A DNA stretch of 64,000 nt from DATGSL01 sp964645585 (GTDB lineage: Bacteria > Verrucomicrobiota > Verrucomicrobiia > Opitutales > T3Sed10-336): positions 6,111-70,110 of the forward strand of contig CAZYAN010000017.1 in the NCBI GenBank assembly GCA_964645585.1, read 5' to 3'. The notes under the pieces were generated by a model that ran no database searches, was not told the DNA's origin, and was given only the letters and a program-made list of their open reading frames with translations. A program made the position numbers and the translations under genes. This document shows positions 38,218 through 46,524 of the stretch, piece after piece (the first letter of the stretch is position 1; every line of letters starts with the position of its first letter).

Positions 38218-39588
38218 CTACGCCACGTAAACGGTTTTAATATTCACAAACTCGCGAATCCCAAACATGCCGAGTTCGCGGCCATAGCCGGATTCCTTGA
38301 TTCCGCCAAACGGCAAACGCGGGTCCGACTTCACGAAGGCATTGACGAAGCAAGAGCCCGCTTCCAGCCGCGTGGAAGCAATTTCGCGGCCGCGTTTCCA
38401 GTCGCGGGTGAAAACCGCCGCCCCAAGCCCAAACCGGCTGCGGTTTGCCAAGTCGATCGCCTCGTCTTCGTCCCGAACCGGCACGATCGCCGCGACCGGA
38501 CCAAACAGTTCCTCATCGAACGCGGCCATGCCTGGCACGACGTTCGTCAGCACCGTCGGCAAATACCATGCGCCCGGCCGATCAAGTTCCTCGCCTCCGA
38601 GCAGCCGCTTGGCCCCGCCGTCGAGGCTTGCCACAACCTGCTTGTGCAGATCGTGACAAAGATCCTCGCGCGCAAGCGGCCCGACTTCCGTCCCCGGCTC
38701 GAGCGGATCGCCCAGAAATTTACTCTTCATTCGTTCGACAAAGAGGTGCTCAAATTCCTCGCGCACCGCGTCGACGACCACAAAGCGCTTCGCCGCGATG
38801 CAACTTTGTCCGGAATTAATCAACCGGCTGGCGACACAAGTGTCAGCCGCCAGCTCCAAATCAGCGTCTTCAAGAATCAAATACGGATCGCTTCCGCCCA
38901 ATTCGAGAACCGTCTTCTTCAAATGAGCGCCCGCCGCTTCCGCGACCGCCCTGCCCGCCCCCGCACTGCCGGTTAACGTAACGGCCTTCACCACGGGATG
39001 TGCGATCACTTCCGGAATCGCGCCACTGCCGAGGAGCAATGTCCGGAAAATCCCGTGGGGAAGATCGACTCCGCGAAACAGTCGCTCGATCGCGAGCGCG
39101 CACCCGCTGACATTGGAGGCGTGTTTCAGCAGTGCCGCGTTCCCCGCCAAAAGCGCGGGTACGGCAAAGCGAAACACCTGCCAAAACGGGAAATTCCACG
39201 GCATGACCGCGAGGATCACCCCGAGCGGTTCAAAACGCACGGTGCTCTCGCGGGCATCGGTTGCAACCGCCATCGGGCGGAGAAATTCCGGTCCTTCCTT
39301 GGCGTAATAGTCGCAAACCCACGCGCACTTCTCGATCTCCGCCTTTCCTTGAGTGACCGGCTTTCCCATCTCTCGCGCCATCAAAACGGCCAGCGCGTCC
39401 GCCTCCCTTTTCAGTTGGCCGGACAGCCGCGCCAGCCTTTCCGCGCGATCCTCGATCGGAACTTCGCGCCACTCGCGAAACGCATGATCCGCCTCCTCGA
39501 TAAGACGCGCCGCCTCGGCTGAACTCATTTCCGGATAAACTTCGATTTCCTCGCCGGTCGCGGGATTGATTGAGCGCAAAACAGCCAT
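38218..39588 (-). CDS. NAD(P)-dependent aldehyde dehydrogenase (succinate-semialdehyde dehydrogenase-like)
   Basis: 456 residues. The catalytic Cys263 lies in [11 protein letters not shown] and the general base Glu229 in VLELGGSDP; the cofactor region [12 protein letters not shown] is intact. Length and the short N-terminus ([15 protein letters not shown]) match the SSADH/GabD2-like branch, which oxidises succinate semialdehyde to succinate. The substrate is inferred from similarity only. It lies behind lolD on the same strand, 78 bases away across a palindrome. Confidence 0.87.
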   Translation of the reverse strand: MAVLRSINPATGEEIEVYPEMSSAEAARLIEEADHAFREWREVPIEDRAERLARLSGQLKREADALAVLMAREMGKPVTQGKAEIEKCAWVCDYYAKEGPEFLRPMAVATDARESTVRFEPLGVILAVMPWNFPFWQVFRFAVPALLAGNAALLKHASNVSGCALAIERLFRGVDLPHGIFRTLLLGSGAIPEVIAHPVVKAVTLTGSAGAGRAVAEAAGAHLKKTVLELGGSDPYLILEDADLELAADTCVASRLINSGQSCIAAKRFVVVDAVREEFEHLFVERMKSKFLGDPLEPGTEVGPLAREDLCHDLHKQVVASLDGGAKRLLGGEELDRPGAWYLPTVLTNVVPGMAAFDEELFGPVAAIVPVRDEDEAIDLANRSRFGLGAAVFTRDWKRGREIASTRLEAGSCFVNAFVKSDPRLPFGGIKESGYGRELGMFGIREFVNIKTVYVA

Positions 39589-39642
39589 GCATCAGTATCG
39601 CCGCATTTGGCATCGGTGTAAATCGCGGAAGAAATCTGATCG

Positions 39643-39663
39643 GTCGGATCGGACCGATCCGAC
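39643..39663. repeat. 21-base perfect palindrome of GATCGG units after lolD
   Basis: GTCGGATCGG and CCGATCCGAC form 10-bp arms around a single A. The surrounding bases continue the theme (ACGGATCAGACGGATCC up to the lolD stop). It may act as a terminator or stabiliser of the lolCD mRNA, although no clear T-tract follows on the minus strand. Confidence 0.6.
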
Positions 39664-39666
39664 GGA

Positions 39667-40365
39667 TCAGACGGATCCTTCTCCCCCAATCTCCCGCAGC
39701 AATCCGAGGTGCAGCTCTGTCTGGCGCACGGTGCGTTCGGCCAGCGCCCGGCTGTGCGTGACGAGCACCAGGCTCGCCCCTTCTTCCGCGCATACTTCAA
39801 GCAGAAGTTCCATAATCCCGCCGGCGGTTACCTCATCGAGATTGCCGGTCGGCTCGTCAGCGAGGATCACCCGGGGACGATTCATCAGCGCGCGCGCGAC
39901 CGCTACCCGCTGCATTTCCCCGCCCGACAGTTGCCCAGGCAGGTGCGTCAGACGTTCCGCAAGACCGACTCGCGCCAACAAATTTCGCGCCCGATCGGCC
40001 GCCGCACGTGCGGGCTGGCGCGCGATTCGGGCCGCCATCAGCACGTTGTCGAGCGCGTTCAGCTCCGGGATCAGGTAAAACGACTGGAAAACCATTCCCA
40101 GGAACGTCGCGCGCCTTTGCGCCACAAAGCCGCTCCGGCCAGACCCGATCGACTCGCCATTCCAAAGCAGCTTTCCCGAATCCCGCGCTTCGAGGCCGGC
40201 GAGCAGGTGGATCAAGGTCGTCTTTCCCGATCCGGACGATCCGCGAATACTGACGCTCTCCCCGCCGGCGATCCGGAAATCCACACCGCGCAGAACTTCG
40301 ATCCGTCGCTCGCCGCTGCGGAACGTTTTGCACAACCCGGTGGCTTCGAGAACCGCTTCAGACAT
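39667..40365 (-). CDS. lolD: ABC transporter ATP-binding protein of the lipoprotein-releasing LolD type
   Basis: 232 residues. Walker [10 protein letters not shown] at 42-50, Q-loop [17 protein letters not shown], signature [15 protein letters not shown], Walker [13 protein letters not shown] and the switch His in LVTHS. The [11 protein letters not shown] segment is characteristic of LolD/MacB-type ATPases. With the LolC-like permease upstream it would extract lipoproteins from the inner membrane for transfer to the outer membrane. Its start overlaps the permease gene by eight bases. Confidence 0.9.
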   Translation of the reverse strand: MSEAVLEATGLCKTFRSGERRIEVLRGVDFRIAGGESVSIRGSSGSGKTTLIHLLAGLEARDSGKLLWNGESIGSGRSGFVAQRRATFLGMVFQSFYLIPELNALDNVLMAARIARQPARAAADRARNLLARVGLAERLTHLPGQLSGGEMQRVAVARALMNRPRVILADEPTGNLDEVTAGGIMELLLEVCAEEGASLVLVTHSRALAERTVRQTELHLGLLREIGGEGSV

Positions 40366-41596
40366 TGCGAAAGGCCTCCGTCGGTTTCATCAATGCCGCG
40401 CGAATGGCCGGTATCAGCCCCGCCAGGGTCGAGATGACGATCGAGCACGAGGTAATCACCACAAAATCAGCCGTTGAATAATGCACCGGGATTTCCGCGA
40501 AATGATAGAAACGCACGAGTGCATCCTGGCTCTGGGTCAACCGCGCGAAGGTATAGACGATGTCGTTGCGAAAATGAAGAACCGTCAGCGCCGCGGCGAC
40601 CCCGAGAATCGTTCCGGCAACCCCGAGAAGAAATCCTTGGAAGCAGAAACAGGCGGCGACTTCCCGCGGCCTCGCCCCGAGCGCGCCGAGCAGCCCGATC
40701 TCCTTCGTTTTCCGCACCACCGTGATCAGCAGGGAGCTCGTGATGGCGAACGCCGCCACCAAAATGATGAACAGCAGCAGGAAGAACATGACATTCTTCT
40801 CCAGCCGCAGAACGAAGAGAAAGTCGCGATTGGTGTCCAGCCACGAGAGGGCCGTCAGCTCAGGCGGAAACACTTCGTTCAATTCCCGCGCCGCCCGATC
40901 CGCGTCGTAATCGGACTCCAGCCGCACCGCGACCCCGTGAACGCCGTCGCGCAGGCCGTACAAATCCTGCATCAGACGCAGGGTGCCGACCATCGTGTTT
41001 TCGTCGACTTGCGTCCAGCCGCTTTCGAAAATCCCGGCCACCTCCAGCTCGCGAGGAAGGAGAATCTCATCACGCTTCAGCCGTTCCAGCATCAGCGGCG
41101 AGTAAACTTCAACAATGGACCCGACCCGCACGCCGAGGCTCGTCGCCAGCCCGGAACTCAGAAAAATTGAATCGTCGTGCAAATCGTCGAGGCTGCCGAG
41201 AATGAGAAATTCGTCGATCGGGATTACCTCGTCGGCGGGATCGAGTTCGACGCTGCGGATAAACGGAAATGCCGGACGCTGATTGTATTGCACCATCACG
41301 AAACCGTGGGCGTACGGTGATGCCTTGACGACCGCCGGGTGCTCCCAAACGGTTTCCATGACGGTTTCCGTTTCGTACAAAATATCGCCTGGCCGAGTCG
41401 TCTCAATCCGCACGTGGCCATTCGTATCCACAATCTTGCTGCGGATTTCCTCGCCAAACCCGTTCATGACGCTCTGGACCATGATGAGAATCATCACTCC
41501 GAGCAGCACCCCGCACGTGGAAACAACCGTAAAGAACGAAACCGGTTTCCCCGACGGAAACAGCTGCTTGAGCGCCAGATAAAGGTACCAAGGCAT
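40358..41596 (-). CDS. lolC: Lipoprotein-releasing ABC transporter permease (LolC/LolE family)
   Basis: 412 residues with the 1+3 membrane topology: an N-terminal helix (VSFFTVVSTCGVLLGVMILIMV), a large periplasmic domain, then three helices at the C-terminus including VVRKTKEIGLLGALGARP, the FtsX-family coupling region. Only one permease gene is present, so the complex is probably a LolF-like homodimer with LolD. Order lysS-lolC-lolD on one strand. Confidence 0.9.
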   Translation of the reverse strand: MPWYLYLALKQLFPSGKPVSFFTVVSTCGVLLGVMILIMVQSVMNGFGEEIRSKIVDTNGHVRIETTRPGDILYETETVMETVWEHPAVVKASPYAHGFVMVQYNQRPAFPFIRSVELDPADEVIPIDEFLILGSLDDLHDDSIFLSSGLATSLGVRVGSIVEVYSPLMLERLKRDEILLPRELEVAGIFESGWTQVDENTMVGTLRLMQDLYGLRDGVHGVAVRLESDYDADRAARELNEVFPPELTALSWLDTNRDFLFVLRLEKNVMFFLLLFIILVAAFAITSSLLITVVRKTKEIGLLGALGARPREVAACFCFQGFLLGVAGTILGVAAALTVLHFRNDIVYTFARLTQSQDALVRFYHFAEIPVHYSTADFVVITSCSIVISTLAGLIPAIRAALMKPTEAFRNV

Positions 41597-41609
41597 GGGT
41601 TGGGTTTCA

Positions 41610-41716
41610 GTTATTGGTTATCAGGTTATCTGTTATCAAGACAGGAACGCTGGAGAGGAATCGACCCATTAACCAATAACAACATCAACCAATAACGAAT
41701 AACCAATAACTAATAA
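41610..41716. repeat. Inverted sets of GTTATTGGTT / AACCAATAAC repeats between lysS and lolC
   Basis: GTTATTGGTTA at 41610-41620, followed by GGTTATC and TGTTATC, faces three direct copies of AACCAATAAC at 41671-41680, 41687-41696 and 41701-41710 plus a TAATAAC piece. The two sets are mutually complementary, so a 10-bp hairpin can form with several registers. The last copy runs into the lysS stop codon (41717-41719). Confidence 0.75.
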
Positions 41717-43186
41717 CTACTTCCCCACCGCCTTCATCTGGGGAAACAGAATGACGTCGCGAATGCTCTCGGCGCCGGTCAACAGCATCACTAGCCGATC
41801 GATGCCGACCCCCATGCCGCCGGCCGGCGGCATTCCGTGTTCGAGCGCAAGCAGAAAGTCGTTGTCGATCTTCTGCACCTCCTCGCCGGCCTGCTGCTCG
41901 AACATCTCCCTTTGAGTGAAAGGATCGTTCTGCTCCGAATACGCCGGCGCGATTTCCTGACCGTTGATGCAGAGTTCAAACACATCGATGGTCGACGGAT
42001 CCTCAAGAGTGATCTTTGCGAGCGGACAAAGCTCCTTCGGCAAATGCGTGACAAATGTCGGCTGGACCAGCGACGGCTCAACCCGCTTCTCAAAGATATC
42101 GCTGGTGACCTCAAAGTCCTCCAGCTCCGGGTTCACCTGGATCCCGGCCTCGGCCGCCCAGGCGAGCTTTTCTTCCTTGCTTCGCGAAAACCAATTCGGG
42201 TCACCCGTCGTTTCACAAATCAGATCCTTGTAACGGGCCTCGCGCCATTCGCCCCCGAGTTCGATCACCTGTCCATCCGGACGCTCGATCCGGGTTGTGC
42301 CGAGAACGTCGCGGCAGATCGTTTGAATCATGTCGCGGATCAGCGTCATCATCCCGCGAAAATCGGAATACGCCTGGTAGACTTCGAGCATCGTGAATTC
42401 CGGATTGTGGCGCCGCGACAGCCCCTCGTTCCGAAAGTTCTTTCCGATCTCAAAGACCCGGTCGATGCCGCCGACCAGGAGCTGCTTCAAATAAAGCTCC
42501 AGCGCGATCCGCAAATAAAAATCGGTTCCGAGCGCATTGTGACGCGTGACGAACGGGCGCGCCGCGGCGCCACCGGCGACCGGTTGCAGGACCGGCGTCT
42601 CGACTTCAATAAAACCGCGGTCGTGAAGAAACTGACGGATCGTCGCGACGATCTTGCTCCGCGCAAAAAAGCGCTCGCGCGACTCCGCATTGACGATCAG
42701 GTCAAGATAGCGCTGCCGGTAAATTTGCTCGCTGTCAGTCAGCCCGTGCCACTTTTCCGGGAGCGGACGGAGGGCCTTGCAAACCAGCTGATAACGATCG
42801 GTGCGAACGGTCACTTCACCGGTCTTCGTCCGAAACAGCTGCCCTTCCGCGCCAAGAATATCGCCGATATCGAGCCGCTTAAATTCTTTGAACGGGTCGT
42901 CGCCGACCTCCTCCTTCCGCAGGTAGATCTGGATCTGACCGTGCATATCCTGCAACTTCGCGAAAATGCTTTTGCCCATCACGCGGATCGTCATCAGGCG
43001 GCCGGCCACCGCTACCCGCGGTCCCTCCTCGTCATCGTCGCGGAAAGCGGCCACCGCCTCAGCGGAATTGTGCGTCGGCGAAAAGTTCGCGCGGAACGGG
43101 TCAAATCCGGCGTCCCGCATCTCCCGGAGCTTCCCCACGCGCACCGCGCGCAGATCATGAGTATTGTCAGTCGGACGTTCGCTCAT
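41717..43186 (-). CDS. lysS: Lysyl-tRNA synthetase, class II
   Basis: 489 residues. An N-terminal OB-fold anticodon-binding domain (VAVAGRLMTIRVMGKSIFAKLQD) is followed by the class II catalytic core with motif 2 FRNEGLSRRHNPEFTMLEVYQAY and motif 3 GMGVGIDRLVMLLTG. The enzyme charges tRNA-Lys. I chose the ATG at 43186 (MSERPTDNTHD); the frame's upstream ATG at 43210 adds eight residues not expected. The GMPPAGGMGVGIDR ending is standard. Confidence 0.95.
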   Translation of the reverse strand: MSERPTDNTHDLRAVRVGKLREMRDAGFDPFRANFSPTHNSAEAVAAFRDDDEEGPRVAVAGRLMTIRVMGKSIFAKLQDMHGQIQIYLRKEEVGDDPFKEFKRLDIGDILGAEGQLFRTKTGEVTVRTDRYQLVCKALRPLPEKWHGLTDSEQIYRQRYLDLIVNAESRERFFARSKIVATIRQFLHDRGFIEVETPVLQPVAGGAAARPFVTRHNALGTDFYLRIALELYLKQLLVGGIDRVFEIGKNFRNEGLSRRHNPEFTMLEVYQAYSDFRGMMTLIRDMIQTICRDVLGTTRIERPDGQVIELGGEWREARYKDLICETTGDPNWFSRSKEEKLAWAAEAGIQVNPELEDFEVTSDIFEKRVEPSLVQPTFVTHLPKELCPLAKITLEDPSTIDVFELCINGQEIAPAYSEQNDPFTQREMFEQQAGEEVQKIDNDFLLALEHGMPPAGGMGVGIDRLVMLLTGAESIRDVILFPQMKAVGK

Positions 43187-43268
43187 AAAAGGGCAAAACC
43201 ATGACGCCAATCTCCCTTCAGTTCAAATGGAAACTCCCGATCCACCACCGAGGAGGCGCCGGGTCGAT

Positions 43269-44159
43269 CTATGCCTGAGCGGATTCCGTTACCTTTTCCA
43301 GGAGCAGCTTGACGGATGCCGCGATTTTGCCGCGCTGCCACGCCACGTAAATTTCCCAGCGGACCCCCGGATCCGTTAGCGAGCGAAAAATGACGCCCGG
43401 GACAGGCGTTTTACTCAAGTATTCCGGCACAAGCATTACAGCTTCCTCACTGACGACCGACGCGAAACCGTGCGCAAGACTGTCCAAGTCGATCACGAAA
43501 CGCGGTCGAAAGCCGGCACGGCGGCAGATCTGTTCCACCCACCGGTTGTGTCCGGGCATGTCCTCATCGGGCGCACCGGCAAACCGTTCTTCCCGCAGAT
43601 CCTCCAAAGCCAGCTCCTTCTTTTTCGCAAGGTCGCTGCTCTCGGATAAGGCAACCGAAACCCCAACTGTCGCGAGCCGCCGCGTATAAAACTCGCGGGT
43701 CAAGTACGCGCCGGCATGGCCGAGCAGCGCGATATCGATCCTGTTTTCGCGCAAAGCCGCAATCTGCTCGCCGGGCGAAAGATCGAGCAATTCCACCCGC
43801 ACCTCGGGCTGCTCCTTGCGAAACGCCGCGAGCGCCGAATTCAAAAAAACCGCCGCGGCCGATGCCACATAACCGATCCGCAGGAGTTCGCGTTCTCCGC
43901 GGGCAAACCCTCGCACCCGCCGCAACACCTCGTCGAAACGGTCAATCACCGGAAGCATCGCCTCCCGCAGTTCCTCTCCCGTCGCCGTTGGAACAACGCC
44001 GCTCGACGTCCTCTCCAGAAGCTGCCCGCCCACAATATGCTCCAATGCCTGCATCTGACGGGTGAGCGTCGATTGCGAGAGGTACAGCCGCTCGGCCGCC
44101 TTATTTAAACTCCCCGCTTCAACAACGGCGAAAAAGGTCCGGAAAAGATCCAGATTCAT
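43269..44159 (-). CDS. LysR-type transcriptional regulator
   Basis: 296 residues. The N-terminal winged helix-turn-helix is typical (MNLDLFRTFFAVVEAGSLNKAAERLYLSQSTLTRQMQALE), followed by a periplasmic-binding-like effector domain. It is transcribed away from the cupin/dioxygenase/esterase genes, the classical layout for a LysR regulator and its target operon, with a dyad in the shared spacer. The effector is unknown; aromatic or quinone compounds are suggested by the neighbours. Confidence 0.92.
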   Translation of the reverse strand: MNLDLFRTFFAVVEAGSLNKAAERLYLSQSTLTRQMQALEHIVGGQLLERTSSGVVPTATGEELREAMLPVIDRFDEVLRRVRGFARGERELLRIGYVASAAAVFLNSALAAFRKEQPEVRVELLDLSPGEQIAALRENRIDIALLGHAGAYLTREFYTRRLATVGVSVALSESSDLAKKKELALEDLREERFAGAPDEDMPGHNRWVEQICRRAGFRPRFVIDLDSLAHGFASVVSEEAVMLVPEYLSKTPVPGVIFRSLTDPGVRWEIYVAWQRGKIAASVKLLLEKVTESAQA

Positions 44160-44172
44160 AACCGGCTAAGGT

Positions 44173-44189
44173 TATGCGCATCACGCATA
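44173..44189. promoter_or_regulatory. Probable LysR operator (T-N11-A dyad)
   Basis: TATGCG (44173-44178) and CGCATA (44184-44189) are a perfect inverted repeat around CATCA. Inside it TGCGCATCACGCA fits the T-N11-A rule for LysR binding sites. It lies 14 bases upstream of the lysR-type start codon and about 130 bases before the cupin gene, so it could serve autoregulation and activation of the divergent operon. Confidence 0.65.
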
Positions 44190-44319
44190 GCCGCAAGCCC
44201 TGGTTGGTATTATTCAAAGACGGGAACAAAGGGTATCTTATCCAGAGCCAAACAAAGAAAACCAGGAGACGGCCGCGGCCGAGTCCGACGCTCTCCTTTG
44301 CATCCAGACATCAGCCACT

Positions 44320-44667
44320 ATGAAGGCGACAGCAATCGACACCGACGAAAATGGAGTTTCCCGCTTTTCCGATTTTGCCATCCACTTGAATGCCGCCGGA
44401 GAAATCGGACGGCTTTCAAAGCGGATGCCTGCCGACGGAGTCATTTTTCGGGAAACCGAAGAGACATACGATTACGACTGGCATCCCGCGCCGCGACGCC
44501 AATGGATCATCTTGCTCGACGGCGAAATCGAGATTGAGACGGGCGACGGCGAGCGCCGCCGTTTTGGCGGGGGCGATATTCTCCGCCTCACCGACACCGA
44601 AGGGAAAGGCCATCGGACGCGACAGCTCAACAAGGGAGTTCGCCGATCGATTTTTATACCGTTCTGA
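44320..44667 (+). CDS. Small cupin-domain protein
   Basis: 115 residues with cupin strands: WHPAPRRQWIILLDGEIEIETGDGERRRFGGGDILRLTDTEGKGH. The metal-binding pattern is incomplete (one early His and one late His can be placed). Single-domain cupins bind or modify small molecules. It is the first gene of the operon opposite the LysR regulator, 28 bases before the dioxygenase gene. Confidence 0.78.
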   Translation: MKATAIDTDENGVSRFSDFAIHLNAAGEIGRLSKRMPADGVIFRETEETYDYDWHPAPRRQWIILLDGEIEIETGDGERRRFGGGDILRLTDTEGKGHRTRQLNKGVRRSIFIPF

Positions 44668-44695
44668 AAAAGTGGCTTTCGAAACATCCAATCCA

Positions 44696-45649
44696 ATGAA
44701 AACGTTCATCACAGGTATTCATCACGTCACGGCGATTGCGAGCAACCCGCGGACAAACACCGATTTTTACACGAAGATCCTCGGGCTTCGCCTGGTAAAA
44801 CGAACTGTCAATTTCGACGATCCTTCCGCCTACCATCTTTATTACGGCGACGAATCCGGCAGCGCCGGGAGCATCGTCACGTTTTTCTACTGGCCGGGAA
44901 CGGAAGCGCGGGGACGGATCGGAAGCGGGCAAACGACGTCACTGAGTTTTTCCGTGGCCCCGGATTCGTTCGGGTTCTGGGAGAGCCGGCTCAAGGAGCA
45001 CGGCGTCGATTTCCAGCGAATGGAACGGTTCGGAGAGGAGACGGTTCAACTGGCCGATCCGGATCACATTCCGGTAGAGCTGGTGGCCGTCGCCGACGAT
45101 CCGCGCACCGGATGGTCCGGTGCCGGGATTCCTCCCGAACATGTCATCCGGGGATTGCACACGGCTGAACTCACTGTGAACTCGGCGGAAGCGACGGAAG
45201 CATTGCTGACGGGGACGATGGGCTTCCGGCTGGTTCGGCGTGACGGAAATCGTTCGCGATTCGAGGCCGGTCCAGGCGGTTCGGGACATTTCGCGGATGT
45301 AATTGCCGATCCCGGACTCCCGCGCGGACTTGATGGAGCCGGCACGATCCACCACATCGCCTGGTCGGTTCCCGACGATGAGTCGCAGGCACGCGTTCAT
45401 CAGGAAATCTCCGCGGCTGGTTCGCGGACATCCGACGTTCGCGACCGCGATTATTTTCACTCCATCTACTATCGCGAGCCCGGGCGGATTCTCTTCGAAG
45501 TCGCCACGGAGAATCCAGGATTCACGGCTGATGAACCGCTGGAGGAACTCGGGACCGCGCTCAAAATCCCGAAGCAATTCGCCGCCCTTCGCGACCAGAT
45601 CGAACAAGCGCTTCCCGTGCTGGACATTTCAAAACCGACGCAAGCTTAA
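44696..45649 (+). CDS. Ring-cleaving dioxygenase of the VOC superfamily (MhqO/MhqA-like)
   Basis: 317 residues made of two vicinal-oxygen-chelate modules. Metal ligands are suggested by GIHHVTAIASNP at the start and by GTIHHIAWSVPDD in the second half, with the Glu in EPGRILFEVATE. The sequence NTDFYTKILGLRLVKRTVNFDDP is typical of the MhqO/MhqA/LinE-like family, linked in Bacillus to resistance against methylhydroquinone and catechol. With the esterase behind it (five bases apart) it forms the usual pair. Substrates here are inferred from that context. Confidence 0.87.
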   Translation: MKTFITGIHHVTAIASNPRTNTDFYTKILGLRLVKRTVNFDDPSAYHLYYGDESGSAGSIVTFFYWPGTEARGRIGSGQTTSLSFSVAPDSFGFWESRLKEHGVDFQRMERFGEETVQLADPDHIPVELVAVADDPRTGWSGAGIPPEHVIRGLHTAELTVNSAEATEALLTGTMGFRLVRRDGNRSRFEAGPGGSGHFADVIADPGLPRGLDGAGTIHHIAWSVPDDESQARVHQEISAAGSRTSDVRDRDYFHSIYYREPGRILFEVATENPGFTADEPLEELGTALKIPKQFAALRDQIEQALPVLDISKPTQA

Positions 45650-45654
45650 GGACC

Positions 45655-46278
45655 ATGACTAACCAAACGATCCATACCGGACCCGCGCTTGAGAAAGCCG
45701 CTGGTGCCATCCTCCTGATCCACGGGCGCGGCTCCTCCGGTCATGATATCCTTTCTCTCGCCAAACAGATTCCCGCGGAACGCGTCGCCTGGCTCGCGCC
45801 GTCCGCCAGCCGCGGAAGCTGGTATCCGCAGCGGTTTCTCGCGCCGCTGGAACAGAACGAACCTTGGCTCGGCCAATCACTGGACGTCATCGATCAGCTT
45901 GTTTCGCAAGCGGTCGCCGCTGGAATTCCGTCCGAACGCATCGGGCTCACTGGTTTTTCCCAAGGTGGCTGCCTGGCCTTGGAATACGCGGCTCGCAATC
46001 CGCGGCGCTACGGATTCGTCGCCGGTCTCAGCGGCGCGCTGATCGGTCCTCTGGAAACGCCCCGGCCAAAAATTGATCTTTGCCAAACGCCTGTCCTCCT
46101 CGGCTGCGCGGAGCATGACGCGCATGTTCCCTTTGAATATGTGGAGCATAGCGCTCGCCTGCTCGCCGACTCCAACGCCGCAACGACGATTCAGAAGTTT
46201 CCGGGAAACTTCCACACGATTTTCCCAGAAGAACTCGATTGGCTGTCCCGCCGAGTTGCGGAAGCGATGGAACCCTGA
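45655..46278 (+). CDS. Alpha/beta-hydrolase carboxylesterase (MhqD-like)
   Basis: 207 residues. The nucleophile Ser102 sits in GFSQGG; Asp in CAEHDAHVP (about 155) and His in GNFHTIF (about 187) complete the triad, and the oxyanion region is LIHGRGSSG. It belongs to the phospholipase/carboxylesterase family that accompanies ring-cleaving dioxygenases (mhqD next to mhqO in Bacillus). The gene starts five bases after the dioxygenase stop, so co-translation is likely. Confidence 0.85.
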   Translation: MTNQTIHTGPALEKAAGAILLIHGRGSSGHDILSLAKQIPAERVAWLAPSASRGSWYPQRFLAPLEQNEPWLGQSLDVIDQLVSQAVAAGIPSERIGLTGFSQGGCLALEYAARNPRRYGFVAGLSGALIGPLETPRPKIDLCQTPVLLGCAEHDAHVPFEYVEHSARLLADSNAATTIQKFPGNFHTIFPEELDWLSRRVAEAMEP

Positions 46279-46524
46279 ATTCCGCTTCCATTTCCTTCCG
46301 GTCGGCAAGCGGATTCCCGCGGCATTGAGCGACCCGGAAATCCAGTGGCAGCGCAAGGAAGCCTCTGGGCGGTTCCACGTGCGTGTCGCGGACATTCTCG
46401 GACCGGAGCGCTGACATCAGTTCGAGCGGGAGGGGAAGCATTAGATTTCCACACATTTGACTGGCGCTGTCGCCGATCGGCAAACTACGATTCTTGGCTG
46501 ACCCGCAAAACCTGCCCATATCCT

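Noticed and set aside
46282..46414. Open stretch after the esterase gene reading FRFHFLPVGKRIPAALSDPE
   Set aside because: Looks protein-like and ends in a proper stop, but has no start codon or ribosome-binding site. It might be a gene remnant; evidence is too thin to annotate.
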